Assembly: GCA_963693285.1 (NCBI GenBank)
Contig: OY848917.1
Coordinates: 8,432,192-8,496,191 of the forward strand
Source: Xestospongia muta
Taxonomy: Eukaryota; Porifera; Demospongiae; Haplosclerida; Petrosiidae
Reading direction: 5' to 3'
DNA: 64,000 nt
Part shown: piece by piece, positions 36,161 to 48,610 of the stretch
Layout of the letters: each line of letters begins with the position of its first letter
How positions within the stretch are numbered: position 1 is the first letter of the stretch
The notes under the pieces: generated by a model
What the model was told of the DNA's origin: nothing
What the model saw: the letters and a program-made list of their open reading frames with translations, nothing else
Databases searched by the model: none
Translations under genes and position numbers: made by a program

Positions 36161-36724
36161 TTAAGATGGAGAGGAGGAGACTGAACAACGTATGAGTAAA
36201 AAGAAGTTGGGACATTGAAGTGAAGAATTCAATGTTGAAGTGGTAGTAGGGAGTGGGTTAGAAAGAAGGAGGAGGATGAGGACAGAGTTTTGTTGGTGGA
36301 GGCAGAGGAAGTAGTATTGAAGAGTTGGTGGAAGTGGAGGAGAAGGTAGGTTGGGTTGAAGACATAGAGGAGGTGGTGGCAATGGTAGATTGGATTGAAG
36401 AGTTGGTGGAAGCAGTGATGGAGGTAGATTGTGTTGAATACTTAGAGGAGGAGGAAGTAAGGGTAGGTTGGATTGATGATCTGGAGGAAGAAGTAATGGT
36501 ATGTTGTGATGAAGTATGGAGAAGGGGAAGGTAGAGGTTAAGTTGGGTAGGAGACTTGGAGGAAGGTGAGATATTGATAAATCAGACTGAAGACTTGGTA
36601 GAGTAGAAAGTAATGGTACAATGAGTTGAAGAGTGGGATGAGGAGGAAGAAATGGAGAATGGTGGATGGTCTTGTGATGTGGAAAATTAGAAGAGGAAAG
36701 AGTGAGCATTTTCATAGGAAGCAA
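36161..36724 (-). repeat. Degenerate Pro/Leu repeat region inside the LINE
   Basis: A 187-codon frame is built of imperfect units of about 16-17 residues (LPPSLLPPTLQSNLPLPPPP). The other strand is open too. Low-complexity sequence at the expected ORF1 position; no RNA-binding or CCHC motif is visible. Confidence 0.55.
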
Positions 36725-37180
36725 TAACTATTCTAAAAGAAGGAGGTTGTGAAGATTCAGGTAGAGAGGTAGCAGAGGAAGAGGGAGTGGTTATAGTAGG
36801 AGTAGTTTTAGTAGGAGCAACAGTGGTAATAGTAAAAGGAGCATTAGAATGATTAAGTGGGAGTGATGTAGTGCTGGCAGTGAATGAGGATAAGGTAGTA
36901 GAAGTAATAGAATGAATGAGATTTAGGAGCAGTAGAGAAAAAGGAAGTAAAGGAGTGATGAAGTAGGATGAGTATGGTAGAGGATAATTAAAAGTATTAG
37001 GTAGTGATAATGGAAGACTGGTAAGGTTAGTACTGGAGATGGGAAGAGGAGATGAGGAAGAGGTAGAAAAGACAGAAAGTGATCTAACTAGGGGTTGAGA
37101 CTTGTGAGAGCAGGATTTCTCAAGTCTGATAATGTGAGCTAGATTATTATAACAATGAATAATATAAAAGAAAAAAGACT

Positions 37181-38400
37181 AACTGACCTATTGGAGACTA
37201 GACAGTGGTTGCGTTTTGAGACTGAGACTGAAAATATGACTGAGGCTGAGTACCAGAGGCGAGACTATTATATCAATGAATAATATAAAAGATAACAGAC
37301 ACAAACTAACTGACCTATTGGGGACTTGATAGTGGTTGCATTTTGAGACTGAGAACATATCTGAGATTGAGTACTAGAAGCCAGATTATTATAACAATAA
37401 ATAATATAAAAGATAACAGACTAACTGACCTATTTGAGACTAGACAGTGGTTGTGTTTTGAGAGTGAGACTGAGAACATGACTGAGGCTGAGTACCAGAA
37501 GCAAGACTATTACATCAATGAATAATATAAAAGATAACAGCACAAACTAACTGACCTATTGGGGACTTGATAGTGGTTGCATTTTGAAACTAAGAACATG
37601 TCTGACACTGAGCACTAGAGACTAGATTATTACAAAAATGAATAATATAAAAGGTAACAGACTAACTGATCTATTGGGGACTAGACAGTGGTTGTGTTTC
37701 GAGACTGAGAACATGACCGAGCCTGAGTACTAGAGGCTAAATTATTACAAAAATGAATAATATAAAAGGCAACAGACTAACTGACCTATTGGAGACTAGA
37801 CAGTGGTTGTGTTTCGAGAGTGAGACTGAGAACATGACTGAGGCTGAGTACCAGAGGTGAGACTATTATATCAATGAATAATATAAAAGATAACAGACAC
37901 AAACTAACTGACCTATTGGGGACTTGATAGTGGTTGCATTTTGAGACTGAGAACATGTCTGAGACTGAGTACTAAAGGGTACATTATTATAACAATGAAT
38001 AAAATAAAAGGTAACAGACTAACTGACCTATTGGAGACTAAACAGTGGTTGTGTTTCGAGACTGAGAACATGTCCCAGCCTGAGTACTAGAGGCTAAATT
38101 ATTACAAAAATGAAAAATATAAAAGGCAACAGACTAACTGACCTATTGGAGACTAGACAGTGGTTGTGTTTCGAGAGTGAGACTGAGAACATGACTGAGG
38201 CTGAGCACCAGAGGCAAGACTATTATATCAATGAATAATATAAAAGATAACAGACACAAACTAACTGACCTATTGGGGACTTGATAGTGGTTGCATTTTG
38301 AGACTGAGAACATGTCTGAGACTGAGTACTAAAGGCTACATTATTATAACAATAAATAATATAAAAGATAACAGACTAACTGACCTATTGCAGACTTGGT
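37181..38400. repeat. Tandem array with alternating 115- and 127-bp units
   Basis: The phrase aactgacctattgg starts at about 37181, 37308, 37423, 37549, 37664, 37779, 37906, 38021, 38136, 38263 and 38378. The longer units carry an extra gacacaa-type insertion and lead into tgatagtggttgcattttga, the shorter into agacagtggttgtgttt. A single diverged unit follows near 39260. No coding frame persists across units. Confidence 0.93.
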
Positions 38401-38479
38401 GATACCTGCAGCACCTGATGTGGTTTAGATACTAATTCAATTAATTAATTCTATACCTTCATTAAACTGTTCTCTAGTT

Positions 38480-40500
38480 CTTCATGTATTAATGATCAAC
38501 CTAATTGCAGTATAATATAACAGTACTTTCATTGATACTGGTTGAAAAGGTGCTAGAGTTAAGAGAAATCATGTAAATACCTACCTTCAGTGGGACTGTT
38601 TAATGTAGATTGAGAACTGCTAATAGTGGCTGAACAAGTACTGGACTTCTTAAACCAAGTACTTTCTAAAATAATATTGAGGAATCAAAATCTAACAGCA
38701 TGTCATTCTCAATTTTGTTTAACTGAGCAATCCCAGCTTGATCTAGTCAAAGGAAGAATGTGTAAGTTACAGTAACCATGTACATATTTACTACATTTTC
38801 CTTTTTTCTTCTTCTTTCTTTCTCGTTTCTTTTAATTTCTTTTTCTCTTTTTCTTCAATTGTCATACGATTCTCTACACTTGTTAAGACTTTTCCAGGTT
38901 ACTTTTGTGTTATAATTGGAAGCTTACAAGTGATGGTAGCAATCTTTCTTCTTCTAAAATCTTTGAAAAAAAAGGATAATTTTTTAAGAACTGCAGAGTG
39001 TGAAGGTTGTTCAGAAGGAAGACAGACAAAAGGATACATACAGAGTACACACCCACTAAGAGGAAGTGATTCACTTGGGATTTGAAGGGAAACAAAGACT
39101 ACAGATAAGTATGTCAATGATAGATAAATAACATACACAACCTACCTATCAGAGATATGATAGTAGATGTCTTGAGAGATTGAGAATGTGTTTGAAAGAG
39201 AGTTCTCGAGTTAATGTGAGACATTAGGTGCATAACAACATCAATGGATAATACAAAAGGAAACTGACCTATTGGAGACTTAAGAGTGATTGTTATTTCC
39301 TTTTTAGATAGAGAACATATTTGAGTTACTATAGCGATAATATCAGTTGATGCAGTATAGAATTTATACCTCTATATATACTTGGTTGCCCAGACCAAAC
39401 ATTTGAATACTGATCTAAACATAAATGATTGTAATGATCTAAGTGTAGTAGCAGAAGACAAATGTTTTCATGTACAGTTGAATAAAAAGTTATTTAACAA
39501 GCAGCTGTTACAACATTATAGTGTGTTGAGGACCGGGTCCACCCACTTTGTCCTTAAAATAGTAATACACTTTGTAGATCTCATTGGGTTTGCAAGGGGT
39601 TTAAAAATAGAATGACACTACATGCTAGTTCCTATACTTGTATAACTCAGCCATAGATTTAGATATAAAACTTTTATAATCAAAACACACTGTTCACTGC
39701 AAAATATTTGAAGAATATTCTTGTGAATTTGTAAACTTATAAATTGTACAGTATTATGATGAGAGAGATAAGAAATTCATTAAAATTTCCATTTTCAAAT
39801 CCAAATACTATATCAAGTATGTCAACAATCTGTATGTTGATTAACCTTAACTCTATCAGATGGCTATACCAGTTTTACTCTGGAACAGTCATAGTTAATT
39901 ACTTTATTATATAATGTGTTTATTTTGAATTATGGTAAGGTAATGGAATATAGTAACATCTTGAATATGTATACAAGAAAGATAGGAAAATCTCCAAGGT
40001 GTCTTATGTTTTATGTTGTGGAGACAATGAATATCCAAGTAGTTGTTTTGGCAAAAAATGTTAATTTTAATTGTCACTCAAGTTCAGGTGCTAATTGGAC
40101 AAGCCAAGGTGACAATTACACGAGTACAGTTATACTTGAACCATTCCTAAAGTCACTATAATGTAGTAGTACTATAGTATTATAGGTCATATGTCATGCC
40201 ACAAATAAATCTATTGAGTATCTAATGTTATCGTACCTTTCAGAATGCCTGTGATAATGACGCTTAGTAGCCTCATGGATATTATAGACAGTAAACGGGA
40301 TTGGAAACTGATGACGTATGCGGACAGCTGTAATGATGCGCATTAATTAGAATAACACTCCAGTCGTACACGTCTGGATTGACTAGAAAGAGAAACTTTT
40401 AGAGTAGTATCTTGGAGTCTCTGGACCGATTCCGGCTGAATTATTAAAATACACAGGTAATATAAAGGTAATATAAAATAGTACATACAATATAAAGTAA
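38480..40500. other. Non-coding or unassigned sequence
   Basis: Short open frames at 39382-39615 and 39916-40161 show no family signature, no convincing splice sites and ordinary AT-rich codons. I do not support them as genes. The TTTTTC/CTTTC tract at 38800-38860 is a pyrimidine run. Confidence 0.3.
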
Positions 40501-40503
40501 AAG

Positions 40504-41466
40504 TCAGTTGAATACGAATCTGCATACACTGCTAATTTGGGATAGTTTTACGAAGTCCTTTGATTTTTGTAAATTTTTGGACGATACTTTCTTGTAGGCT
40601 TCTACGATAGAGGCGGCAAATGAAAATCCTCGAACTGTAACGAATTCCGTTATGATGGTTATGTACAGTTCATCAATGATGACTAAGGTATCACCTTGAT
40701 CTTCAGTTAGTGTATGCCATTGATGCAGGACTTTATTATTGTCTGAAATTTTTTTAATGATGAAAGGTTTCGAATTTGCTTCCATCACTGATGCTCTGAG
40801 GTTGAAGTATTTACACAGCTCAAGCTCCATGTGGTAAAATAGATCGTATGTTTTGTCGCTTACATGATAAATATCACCAATGCCACCAAAGAAATTTGTC
40901 CAGGTTTGTGTGTCTTTGTCTAGGTTCATCTCAAATCCACTGGTGTCAGACATGAAAAAAAGATGTATTTGCTTGTGTTCATGTTTCAATTTCATCAGTT
41001 GTGATATGATTGTTTGGCATATGTAACCAGTGACATACTGAAGTGCATTTTCTTCTATGTTTGTGAGGCTTTCAGTTGAAGTAGTTGAAGTCGGATGTGT
41101 TGTTGTTGAATAGGTTCAGTTAATGAGGTTAGTAAATATATTTTGAGTTACATGTTGATAAAATGTTGGACCAGGATTTGGACGAATTGATTGTTGAAGG
41201 AAAGTGGCCCAGGAATTATGAATAGTGGATGATGTTTACAAAGCATGATATCGCGTGCATAAGTGTTCTCTTTCTGGTTGAATGCTTTTCTTAGATGTAA
41301 AGTAACCCTGAAGATCTGCTAGAATATCTCGAGAGAACTGGATGAAATGATCTGTGTATGGACGTTTTGCCCACTGGATGATAGCTTCTGCTGCTTTCAA
41401 TATTCTCTCGGTTTCTGATGTTTTGTAGAAGCTTTGATCTGCAAGTAATTCTCTCACACCTATCAT
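40504..41466 (-). pseudogene. Transposon-like protein of an unnamed family, two nonsense codons
   Basis: One continuous minus-strand frame of 321 codons with stops at 41236-41238 (TAA) and 41116-41118 (TGA) and no frameshift. Motifs: WAKRPYTDHFIQFSRDILAD near the start; TNIEENALQYVTGYICQ in the middle; LFFMSDTSG; EFVTVRGFSFAASIVEAYK and LQKSKDF near the end. The ENAL-x-YVTGY and RGFSFA phrases feel like those of uncharacterised transposon-associated proteins of sponges and cnidarians, but I cannot name the superfamily and see no catalytic triad. It follows the P-element relic on the same strand and may or may not belong to it. Confidence 0.5.
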
Positions 41467-41469
41467 TAC

Positions 41470-41770
41470 AGCCTCACAGGGATCTAATAAATGACAGATT
41501 TCAGTGAGTATTTATAATGTATAATGATTTCATGTACACATACATTGTACAGGGGGAGTGCTTGCTCCACTCATGAGCACGGAAGCAGTCTCACGGGGAT
41601 CTAATACATGTACATAGATGAAATTGATAATACATGTATGTGTCACATGTACATGCATACCTTGTACAAGGGGAGTGGTTGCCTGCACAGGCACAGTCTC
41701 ACGACAGTCACAGGGATCTAATACATGGATAAAATAGATTTCAGTGAGTTATGTTAAATGTGTGTACATA
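41470..41770. repeat. Short degenerate direct repeats
   Basis: Three diverged copies of a 90-100 bp phrase (tctcacagggatctaataca, then tacattgtacaaggggagtg) at about 41470, 41590 and 41700. Non-coding. Confidence 0.6.
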
Positions 41771-41879
41771 TGCATATACCTATACCTAAGACAGATGTAT
41801 TACTTTTTTCAATAGATTTTTTCTACTTTTTGTACATCTTCTTTTAGGCAAATAATAATGTTCGTGTTCAGATGCTAAT

Positions 41880-43497
41880 AGATCTTCATTGCCATGACAG
41901 TTAGACTTCAAGGAACTTCTACAGAATGAGTTCACCACAGGAAGTATCTGAGTGTTTTGTTAGAAATCTTTGTCAGTTGTGTTATCATGTGTTCTACCAA
42001 CCTGCCTTTGGCAGCAAAAAATTAACGGGTCTTGGCAAATCCATCTACTGAAGAAAACTGTCACTCCAGAAATTGTAAAGAGGTACCTCACCAACTCAAT
42101 GAATGATTTGGCTATTATAATGTACACGTAATAAATCAACAATGATTACTTATAGATAATTTGTGCACAGTACTTGTCAATTCACTACGATTTTCAGAAC
42201 TTAAAAGCATTGTTTTTTTGAGTGTCAATAAATCCATTACTGTTATTGACACTCATTTCCTACATGTCAAAATAGGGAAGGAGGGTTTCCTCAAGCCACT
42301 AATAAATCATGAACAATAACGAGTATTATAGTATTGTGCATGTTGGCATTCATTACCTTCAGTCTAAAGTCTGTGCCTGAATGATATGGATTTTGAAAAA
42401 CATTCTTGTTATGTTTGTCATTGGTGAAGTTGCAAACATTCAAACAATTGAAGAACTTATCGAAAATGTTGGCAAAAAGTGCAGTTTCTTCAGCTTCTTT
42501 CCCTCCATATTGTGTGAGAGCTTTGAGACTGAATCACTTAGTACCTGTAATTTTAATGTATGATAGCAATGCATGTCATAATTATGTTAAAAGATGTTAT
42601 GTAATCTAACCTGAGCAGCAAGGTCCATACACATTTTGGAAAAACTAGTCAAATGAATATGCTCATACTTCAAGCAAGGAAACAAAACTAAGGCACTTTC
42701 CGTTCTGGATTTACTATATATATCACTTAAATGATCCCAAGCAATATTGTCTTCTGTAGAGTAGAATAAAAACGTCATGTATAACTCAAGATACAGAGAT
42801 ACATGTGTAACATCACTGTACCCAAAGCTTTCTTAATTGAGAAGCCTAGTTTTTTTTGTTGTTTTTATCAAGTGTGAAGGATCAGAAATGAAAAAAAATT
42901 CCCTGCCCTCAGTGGCACAAGGGTTAAGTGTTTTGTGTGTCAATCTTTTGAGATTATGTAATCTGATAAGTCTTCGATTTATTGATGCTCCATCAGCTGT
43001 ACTATCCAACACCTACATTAAGGTAGGTAAAATTATATGTGTTTTTATCCCACTAAGTATATTTTGAATTTGGCTATAATGTGTGTACCTTAAATCCACA
43101 TCTCTCAAGTCTATTCACAGCTTCCCACAGCAGATCAAACAACATATAGTCTGTGACATTGTGGCTTGGGAATTAGACATGTGGAAACTCGAGGTGAGAA
43201 AAGAATCCCCTCACCATAAATGTCATCATCAAGTTCACTAGCACCTCTGGTGGAAGAGTGGAGTTTGTCAGTGTCTTCTCCAATAAATCCAATTATGATT
43301 TGATATCCCCCATGCAGGTAAATCCTATGAGATCACCTGAAATATTAATGTACATAATGAAGATTACATGCATGTATACAACTGTATACTAAAGTATCAA
43401 TTGTTACCTGTGTGTTTATCAAACACCAAATCTTCTTTTATGTGCATCTCATCGATCAATAATACATTACATTTTTTCCCTTTCTTCACATTCTTCA
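41880..43497 (-). pseudogene. P-element / THAP9-type transposase, multi-exon relic
   Basis: Minus-strand exons with intact GT-AG sites follow the P-element transposase: 43408-43497 (LLIDEMHIKEDLVFDKHT, holding the first catalytic Asp), 43089-43336 (LIGFTCMGDI...VRGFFSHLEFPHV), 42822-43012 (DGASINRRLIRLH, FFISDPSHLIKT), 42611-42753 (YEHIHLTSFSKMCMDLAAQ), 42357-42544 (TALFANIFDKFFNCLNV...SGTDFRLK) and about 41900-42120 (SRWICQDPLIFCCQRQVGR). The enzyme would cut and join transposon ends. It is dead: TAA at 43293-43295 and 43173-43175, a stop in the third exon, and a frameshift near 42530. The N-terminal THAP part is not found upstream, where a RING-like gene lies on the other strand. Confidence 0.85.
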
Positions 43498-43529
43498 CTG
43501 CAAAACTTGAGTACATAGTTAACGTTATT

Positions 43530-44424
43530 TCTGTAGAATCGTTTAGTGGAGATGAAGTTGTTCTGTTAGACAATGAAAACTACCAGATTCCTAACAACTC
43601 AAGGTATTTATTTCTAAATCTATGTATGAAATGGTAGCTATATTTTATGCATGAAGAAATGACAAATTTTAATTGTATGTATAGGAGGATGTGTTGCTAA
43701 CCACATAAATAAATTCCAGTAAAAACTATTTTCATTGCACTTTAGGTGTTGATTACTATTGCTTGTTACTGAATACATCTACCTTTTCCTAAATAGGACT
43801 GGAGAACATCCTGTAGGGTTAAAGTAGTGAAAGAATTGGAGTATCATGTGTTTAGAGATGACTACTTTGATTTCACTGACTCCAAGCCACAGAATGTGGC
43901 CAAAGAATGTGATAATAATGAGAATGGTCCTGCAGGTAAAAAAAACTCAATATGGTGACTTCAATGCCACTTATGATGAATTTGATTCTCGCTTTGAAGT
44001 TTTGGAGTTCAAAGTGAATGCAATGGAAAGAGAGATGGAGAGTCTCAGAATGTGGGAAGCTGAGAAATCTGAAATGATAATGACTATGAAAACATTAGAG
44101 AAAGAACTTAAAAGTAAATTAGACAAAGAATTAAGAACTCTTCGGAAATTTGCTGATTATCTTAAAGAAAACTTTCAATGCTTTATTTGCAAATGTATTC
44201 TACCAATTGAAAGTGTTGTATTACCATGTTACAATAACATTCGATGCTATAAGTATTGCATTGATCAGTGGCTCACTGACCACATGACTTGTCCACACTG
44301 CTGTGCCACCATGGATATCCAGTCATGCATGATGTTGCCACCTGCTTGTCAGTTTGAATCAATGATCAGTCACATAAATGAATATTCAAATGAAACTCAG
44401 TCATTGAATTCCATTGAATAAAAC
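43530..44424 (+). pseudogene. Coiled-coil / RING-like protein, frame broken in an A-run
   Basis: The main part, 43946-44421, encodes an acidic and basic helical segment (EFKVNAMEREMESLRMWEAE) that should form a coiled coil, then a RING-like zinc motif: CFIC, LPC, CYKYC, a QWL helix and CPHC. The usual His of the RING is absent (CYNNIRC in its place), so zinc binding or E3 ubiquitin-ligase activity is uncertain. Upstream sequence at 43798-43937 is open in another frame (RVKVVKELEYHVFRDDYFDF) and joins the main part only if the length of the A8 run at 43938-43945 changes. A first exon may lie at 43540-43602. The lesion could also be a sequencing error in the homopolymer. It lies between two transposon relics of the other strand. 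Confidence 0.55.
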
Positions 44425-44519
44425 AGTTAAGTGACTTTCAGCTTCCTAAAGGACATTTAGATAATGGTATTTAAGTACTATGTTACATTATATTTACAAC
44501 AGTTGAGTTAATCTATTTG

Positions 44520-45388
44520 TTAAATGTTTGAATGTAATGATTGCATTGTTAAGTTGGAAACCACTTCCTGAAATGGTGTCAGTGAAAATGGTGTCATATG
44601 AATAGCCTTGTGAATAAAAAGTTGGTCCCATTTAGCTGAAAGGTCAGGCCTGTCTTGCAATGGATCAACACCATATGGAGTGAAGTATGTCAGCTTACCT
44701 TGATCTCTTTCATATTTAGCAACAGCAGAAGTTTCAGGGATTGCCACTGCTGGAATTACAGTGATGTATGATAAATCTTGGGGAAGAACATTTGGAATTC
44801 CTTTGCCTGTATCTGCATGTTGAATAGTCAAGTTGTAAAATAGGTCAAAACATTAATAGTACCTGAAATGGAGTGGTAATTCCATGCAGCTACAAATCTT
44901 TCCATTCCAATTGCTGACGTGTTGATAGTGATGAAAGACACAAAAAAGAGTTACAGGATCTGAAATATCAATCACTTCATCTTCTTCCATTTTCACTAAT
45001 ATCTGTTTAATTGGATAGTTCACTCTGGAAATCATTTGTGGCGATAATCTCTCAACTGTTAAATTCTGTAAGAGTATTGTCATCCCATAACTAACACTTC
45101 TGGAACAATTGCTTATTTACCTGTGTTGAAGGAGTTTGATAGTATCCAGTAACATGTCTTGGTCCAAAATGATGCCTGAGCTTACTATGAATAAAAAGTG
45201 TTAAGTAAAACTCTTTCCCATGATCAACTCTAATTTGATCCTATAATCCATGCCTAGTCACAGCCTCCCTGTTAACAAATCAAATTAATGTACTTGCCAT
45301 GGTCACTACATTACCTATGAACCTTTTTATATATCACTAGATTGTTCTTTATAGGCATTGTAACATGAGACACAATCATTCCTGAAAA
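44520..45388 (-). pseudogene. Integrase core-domain (DDE) protein, multi-exon relic
   Basis: Minus-strand exons: about 45310-45388 (MPIKNNLVIYKK); 45135-45272 (DQIRVDHGKEFYLTLFIHSK, with a TAG shortly before it and the catalytic Asp in VDHG); 44880-45062 (NLTVERLSPQMISRVNYPIK...MEEDEVIDISDPVTLFCV), with a frame change near 44900 before AAWNYHSIS; and 44520-44822 (GKGIPNVLPQ...DPLQDRPDLSAKWDQLF), stop at 44520-44522. This is a retroviral-type integrase fold protein of the intron-containing kind found in invertebrate genomes. Phases fit at the joins I could check. The TAG and the frame change mark it as a relic. Confidence 0.65.
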
Positions 45389-45618
45389 ATCATAAACTGA
45401 TATTACATGTGTAACACCATAATGATGCTCCAATGCTATATTCATCTATCTTCATTCCTTGTGACTCCCCTTTCATCATTTTACGTCCATATACCTTACC
45501 AACCTATAACTAATTTTGAGATATTTCGAAAAAATAACGGTTTTAACTCCTCAACTGTACCACTGACTTCAGATTCGGCACAATTTCTATTATAATTTCT
45601 AAATAATGCCCAACATAC

Positions 45619-45628
45619 GCGCATGCGC
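45619..45628. promoter_or_regulatory. GCGCATGCGC palindrome (NRF-1-like site)
   Basis: Perfect palindrome matching the core of the NRF-1 binding consensus known from animals. It stands in a rare CG-containing patch between minus-strand and plus-strand relics, so it may mark an old bidirectional promoter. The same core occurs at 53924 and 54778 inside a mobile element. Confidence 0.45.
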
Positions 45629-46029
45629 AATAAATTTTTTTGTCGAACTGGTCTTTCTAATGAAGTGTAGTGTTGTGTTGGAAGACTAGTCGGCTGATGG
45701 ATCATTTGCGTTTTTATTATTCAAAGGAATTCCCAAAATTTTTGGACAACTTACAATGAGTGATGGATAGCTCAAAGACGTTGCTGAGAAAATACACGAT
45801 AGAGTCAAGCTGAAAAATATTATAGACAGTGCAACATCTACTCAGAAGGTCAATAAATTGACCTGTTGTTGTTTTTGTTATGATAATGTTATACTATTAT
45901 CATTAGTAGGAAAACAGTAGTCTTGACATCAATAGTCTGGGTCACCAGCCAACTACAACAAATGTTGTTTAGCAAAAAGATACCTCATCTCAAAGCTGGC
46001 ATCACATATTTGTGATAACCTCTGCTTTC

Positions 46030-47330
46030 TCTTTTAGAACAGAGGAAACCTTAGTCACTGAACAATTCACTAGAAGGGTTAGAACAAAGATTATTCTCTC
46101 TCAACATTTGATAATGGTACATATAAGAAACTCTTCAAGTGATCAGTACAACACTGTATGTCATAAACTGATTAAAACCTATCCAAATGTTAAAAGATGA
46201 AATTGGTTCTACTGGCTATGTAAGTGTATGATAATTTTTCATTGTGAACTTGTTATGAAGAATTTGTTAATTTCTCAAGGTTCTTAGAAAACAAAGTTAT
46301 GGGATGAATTCAAGTTTCTTTGTCATTTATCTGCTTCTAAGATAGATTCTGTAACTACTTACCCTCTCCAAAATGTGGAAGACTTCCAATTGTCTTTGAA
46401 GTGACACAAGTACTTGTGTTGATGATGTAGATAATGAATGATATATAGCAACAAATCTGGCTTCCTTACAGTAGGAATGTTGTAAATGAAAAAGGAACCA
46501 TTCTCTTGAAACCATACAGTCTTTGACCAGCAGAACATTTTCTAGACAGAAATTGATAATGAATTTTAACCTCCAGTTTTGGAAATCCATGAGCAATACC
46601 CATCATTGAAGGTTTGGAAAATAGTGAGTTGTTAATAAAACTTGTTAATATTATTATCATTGTTTACATGTGTTAATTTCTTCTCTATTTCAGATTAGGA
46701 TGGAATTCAGAACTGTTATCAGGCTGGAGGAAGGATCCATTCATTCATGGAAAGTTGCCTGACTTGAAAAAAAGAATGATTACTTTTTCTTGATTGAAAC
46801 TCAAGCATAGGGCAAATTGAAATAGCTTCTCTCCACTCTTGATGACAAGAAAAGCAAACAACTTGTGAATGAAGGTATTTTATTACTAATTCAAAGTATG
46901 TATGACATGATGTTTTAATAGGTCTTGTAGCTTTTCAGTTACTATATGAACTGTTGATCTCCATTGAGAAACTAGTACAGTTTATGAAGGTAATAATCTA
47001 TCTGTAGATAGTGTTGTCTATTATAATAGATAAATGTCAAATGTAAATACATCAGTCATTCAGGAGGTAGTACTTGACTAATTATATCCTCATTGTTTAA
47101 GTGTCTGCCTTTTAAAGTATGGTTAACCTTTGACTCCTTGCTGTTTTCAAGTTTGTCAATAACTTATACAATGCTCCTTATTGTGTGCCAACGTTTAGTA
47201 GTTTTCTGAACAACTGTATTTTTACAGTCTAACAAACCCTTTCTGCTTGATTACAGTGAATGGGTCCAGCTAGGCAGACTAATTACTTTGTATAAGAAAT
47301 ATTTTATGATCAAAGTATAATGTGGTAAGC
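46030..47330 (+). pseudogene. Possible decayed multi-exon gene, unrecognised
   Basis: Several short plus-strand stretches look like exons: 46045-46220 (TEQFTRRVRTKIILSQHLIM...YNTVCHKLIKTYPNV), which needs a one-base shift to reach EIGSTGY before GTAAGT; 46900-46990 (LVAFQLLYELLISIEKLVQF); and 47227-47318 after tttttacag (SNKPFLLDYSEWVQLGRLIT). The first resembles a sponge protein family I cannot name. Evidence is pattern only. Confidence 0.3.
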
Positions 47331-48600
47331 TAACATCAGTATATGTTGAATTACTCTTAACATGATTAATTTTTGTTCAGTGATTCATGCATACATGATC
47401 ATATCTGTTGAAGAGACCTCTTTCCATATCATAGTAGAGGAGAAGCTATCTATGAACTGAATTCTTTTGAGAGTACCTTGATCCACATAGTGTGTTGTTA
47501 CTTTGTTTATGACATTCCATACCTAAAGCCTCTCCAGTCACTTCTATTGATGATCCAGTACTATGTGTTTGGACTAGAGAACTCATAAAAAGATACACCT
47601 GCACTCATAGAGATTGAGATGGACAATAGTTTATAATTATGAAGTAATTCAGAGTTATTATATATACAGTTTATTATATTGTATATGTATTATGTCATCA
47701 CTATTACAAGTTCAAGTACTTTTGTATTCATTTATATAAGACATAACGTAGAAGAAATAAGAAATAGAAATATGCATTTTCAGCTTCTGTACTATTCCTG
47801 TGTAGTTATTTACACAATAAGAAGCCCACACTTTAGAACTTTTAATTTGATGAGCAGCTTGCTAGCATAATGACCACTGCTCCTCTCACAAAGATAATTT
47901 GTTATGGATGATAACATTTACACCCTATTAACATTAAAATGCCATATAGTTTAATCGTTCCTACGTAAAGTTGACTTACTTTAGTTAGTTTATTTACATC
48001 TGTGATAAAAGGTTTTAAAACACTTTCAGATTCATATTTAATCAAGTTAAGACTTATTACATGCTTTGGGTCCAAGTTTTGTGAGTGTGTAGTAAAACAG
48101 ACTTAGTACAATACAATACATTTGTATTGAATGTTAAGAACCATCACATATATCACTAACTTTGTTATCTGTTCATGCATATTTCTTTGTCACCTATATT
48201 TATTGGATATATATATAACAAAGGCTATTTTAAGAGAATTATTTTCCTTTTTTTCTTGAAATGTTTGTTGAATGGAACAATCCAATTGCTTGCAATTTTT
48301 TCCTACAAGTTCGTTATCATAAACAACAGTGAAATTTGCAACTGTTTGAGAAAGATGGTGCTGTTTATTATAATTAAGACCAAACAGAAACATAGCTGCT
48401 ATATAAATCTGTAGTACCTGAGAACCAACTTAGCAAGTGAAGTTGAAGTCATTTTGAGACGAATGAGCCTCAAACAGATGTCTGACTAACTGCTATCAGA
48501 TTTGATGCACCAAAGAAAGCAGCAGCAGTTGTATGCAGCGACACTCTTAATTGCTTCAATTTGTAACGAAGCCATGTCTATTTATTTGCTGCTAAGTATA
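47330..48600. other. Intergenic sequence
   Basis: AT-rich. Small frames at 47679-47870 and 48175-48414 are hydrophobic low-information sequence; not supported. Confidence 0.3.
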
Positions 48601-48610
48601 ATTATTTACC

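Larger units (their letters stand above)
34100..37140 (-). mobile_element. Non-LTR retrotransposon (LINE), decayed
   Basis: Minus-strand remains in the right order. 36161-37140: open Ser/Thr/Pro/Leu-rich region, possibly ORF1. 36060-35540: endonuclease (NAHSIFSKLE, HCGGGIVVHVK, IILGDFNINF), with TAG and TGA interruptions near its start. 35190-34900: linker between endonuclease and RT (RTGSPFLWTKYHSYCNK). 34440-34240: reverse transcriptase traces (VITGVLQRSILMSLLFINYI) in several frames. The domain order suggests the Jockey/CR1/L2 side of LINEs. The element is dead, with many stops and frame changes. A hAT-derived element has inserted at 34629-34890. Confidence 0.7.

Noticed and set aside
36325..36534. 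Plus-strand Glu/Val-rich frame (EEVVAMVDWIEELVEAVMEV)
   Set aside because: Antisense of the Pro/Leu repeat region of the LINE; no independent evidence.
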